Origin: Pseudobdellovibrionaceae bacterium | GTDB taxonomy: Bacteria; Bdellovibrionota; Bdellovibrionia; Bdellovibrionales; Bdellovibrionaceae | Direction of reading: 5' to 3' | Length of the DNA: 7,093 nucleotides | NCBI GenBank assembly: GCA_947374445.1 | Contig: CANCBY010000121.1 | Location: 1 to 7,093, forward strand | Shown here: positions 6,387-7,093 of the stretch, in pieces | Layout: each line of letters opens with the position of its first letter | How positions within the stretch are numbered: position 1 is the stretch's first letter | Position numbers and translations under genes: made by a program | Notes under the pieces: model-generated | Database searches by the model: none | What the model saw: the letters and a program-made list of their open reading frames with translations, nothing else | Told to the model about the DNA's origin: nothing

Positions 6387-7093
6387 ATGGCAAAAAACTC
6401 ACAGTCTGCACTCGTTAAAAAGTACAAAGACGAACCGAAGCGATTGACGTCTCAAGAGAAGGACAAACTTGTTCTTGAGTATGCGCCTCTGATTAAGTTC
6501 ATCGCACAAAAAATTGCGGTTCGTTTGCCTGCCAATATTGAATTAGACGATTTAATTTCAAGTGGTGTTATCGGTTTGATGGACGCCATTGATAAATATG
6601 ATCCCACTCGAGATAATAAGTTTAAAACCTACGCTGAGTTTCGTGTGCGTGGTGCAATCCTAGATGAGTTGCGCGCTCAAGATTGGGTTCCGCGCTCAAT
6701 CCGTGACAAAGCAAAGCTTCTCGATAAAACAATGGTGCAACTCGAAGTCGAGATTGGTCGCGTAGCCACTGAAGAAGAGGTCTGCAAGGCCCTCAATATG
6801 AGCATGGAAGAATACTATGATCTGTTGAATCAAGTACGCCCGGTAAGTTTGCTATCGATCGATGAGTCTCAAACTTTTTCGACTGTCGATAAAAAATCAA
6901 TTTTAAATATTCTTGAAGGCACCAAGCTCAATAATCCGTTCAATCAACTGAACATGAAGACCATCAAGCAAGTGGTGACTTCGGCGATTGAAGAGCTTCC
7001 AGAGCGTCAGCGTTTAGTTCTTTCACTGTATTACTATGAAGATCTCAATCTCAAAGAGATCGGCAAAGTTCTACGTGTGACAGAAAGCCGTGT
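6387..7093 (+). CDS. fliA: RNA polymerase sigma factor FliA (sigma-28, FliA/WhiG family), 3' end outside window
   Basis: 235 complete residues are visible and the frame is open to the right edge. The likely full length is about 240-265, so only the last part of region 4 is missing. Sigma region 2 spans about 28-105 and has the FliA/WhiG hallmarks DDLISSGVIGLMDAIDKYD (54-72), FKTYAEFRVRGAILDELR (79-96) and DWVPRSIR (99-106). Region 3 follows (about 107-160). Region 4 begins near 193, with IEELPERQRLVLSLYYYEDL (201-220) and the helix-turn-helix NLKEIGKVLRVTESR running off the end. FliA directs transcription of late flagellar genes such as flagellin and is normally held by the anti-sigma factor FlgM until the hook is complete; no flgM is seen here. 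The order flhF-flhG-fliA is common in polarly flagellated bacteria. The 63-base gap leaves room for separate control. Confidence 0.95.
   Translation, partial: MAKNSQSALVKKYKDEPKRLTSQEKDKLVLEYAPLIKFIAQKIAVRLPANIELDDLISSGVIGLMDAIDKYDPTRDNKFKTYAEFRVRGAILDELRAQDWVPRSIRDKAKLLDKTMVQLEVEIGRVATEEEVCKALNMSMEEYYDLLNQVRPVSLLSIDESQTFSTVDKKSILNILEGTKLNNPFNQLNMKTIKQVVTSAIEELPERQRLVLSLYYYEDLNLKEIGKVLRVTESR

Noticed and set aside
1..7093. A hidden novel system, mobile element or CRISPR array
   Set aside because: All seven genes are core flagellar genes in a familiar order with almost no free space. No repeats, transposase motifs, tRNA-like folds or foreign-looking insert were seen.

Overview
The window is one stretch of a bacterial flagellar operon, read entirely on the + strand. 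The order is fliQ (3' end only), fliR, flhB, flhA, flhF, flhG and fliA (3' end missing). All seven are recognisable from conserved protein motifs. The tight packing, moderate GC by eye, and the fliQ-fliR-flhB-flhA-flhF-flhG-fliA order suggest a polarly flagellated Gram-negative. A Bdellovibrio-like (Bdellovibrionota / delta-proteobacterial grade) source is my best guess, but this is inference from gene order and protein style and not proof.

Layout: bases 1-86 hold the end of fliQ. Then come fliR (89-880), flhB (881-1945), flhA (1945-4044), flhF (4034-5491) and flhG (5499-6323). Gaps are 2, 0, -1, -11 and +7 bases, so translational coupling along one mRNA is likely. Only the flhG-fliA junction opens up, to 63 bases (6324-6386), and it carries an imperfect inverted repeat. 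fliA begins at 6387 and runs off the right edge. No stretch of 300 bases lacks a gene. I see no RNA gene, mobile element, CRISPR array or convincing rho-independent terminator.

How the genes work together: FliQ, FliR, FlhB and FlhA are membrane parts of the flagellar type III export apparatus. FlhB switches substrate class by self-cleavage, and FlhA's cytosolic domain docks substrates and chaperones. FlhF (SRP-type GTPase) and FlhG (MinD-type ATPase) usually set where, and how many, flagella are built. FliA (sigma-28) drives the late flagellar genes.

There is no evidence here of a new system. The points most worth a second look are in the FlhF/FlhG pair. The FlhF GTPase motifs depart from the SRP-family consensus at three places: DTYRxGA is DTLKVGA, DTAGR is DSPGF and TKLD is TNLD. 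FlhG keeps only the LR end of the N-terminal DQAxxLR element that in characterised systems activates FlhF. The other observations are small RNA/DNA hairpins and homopolymer tracts.
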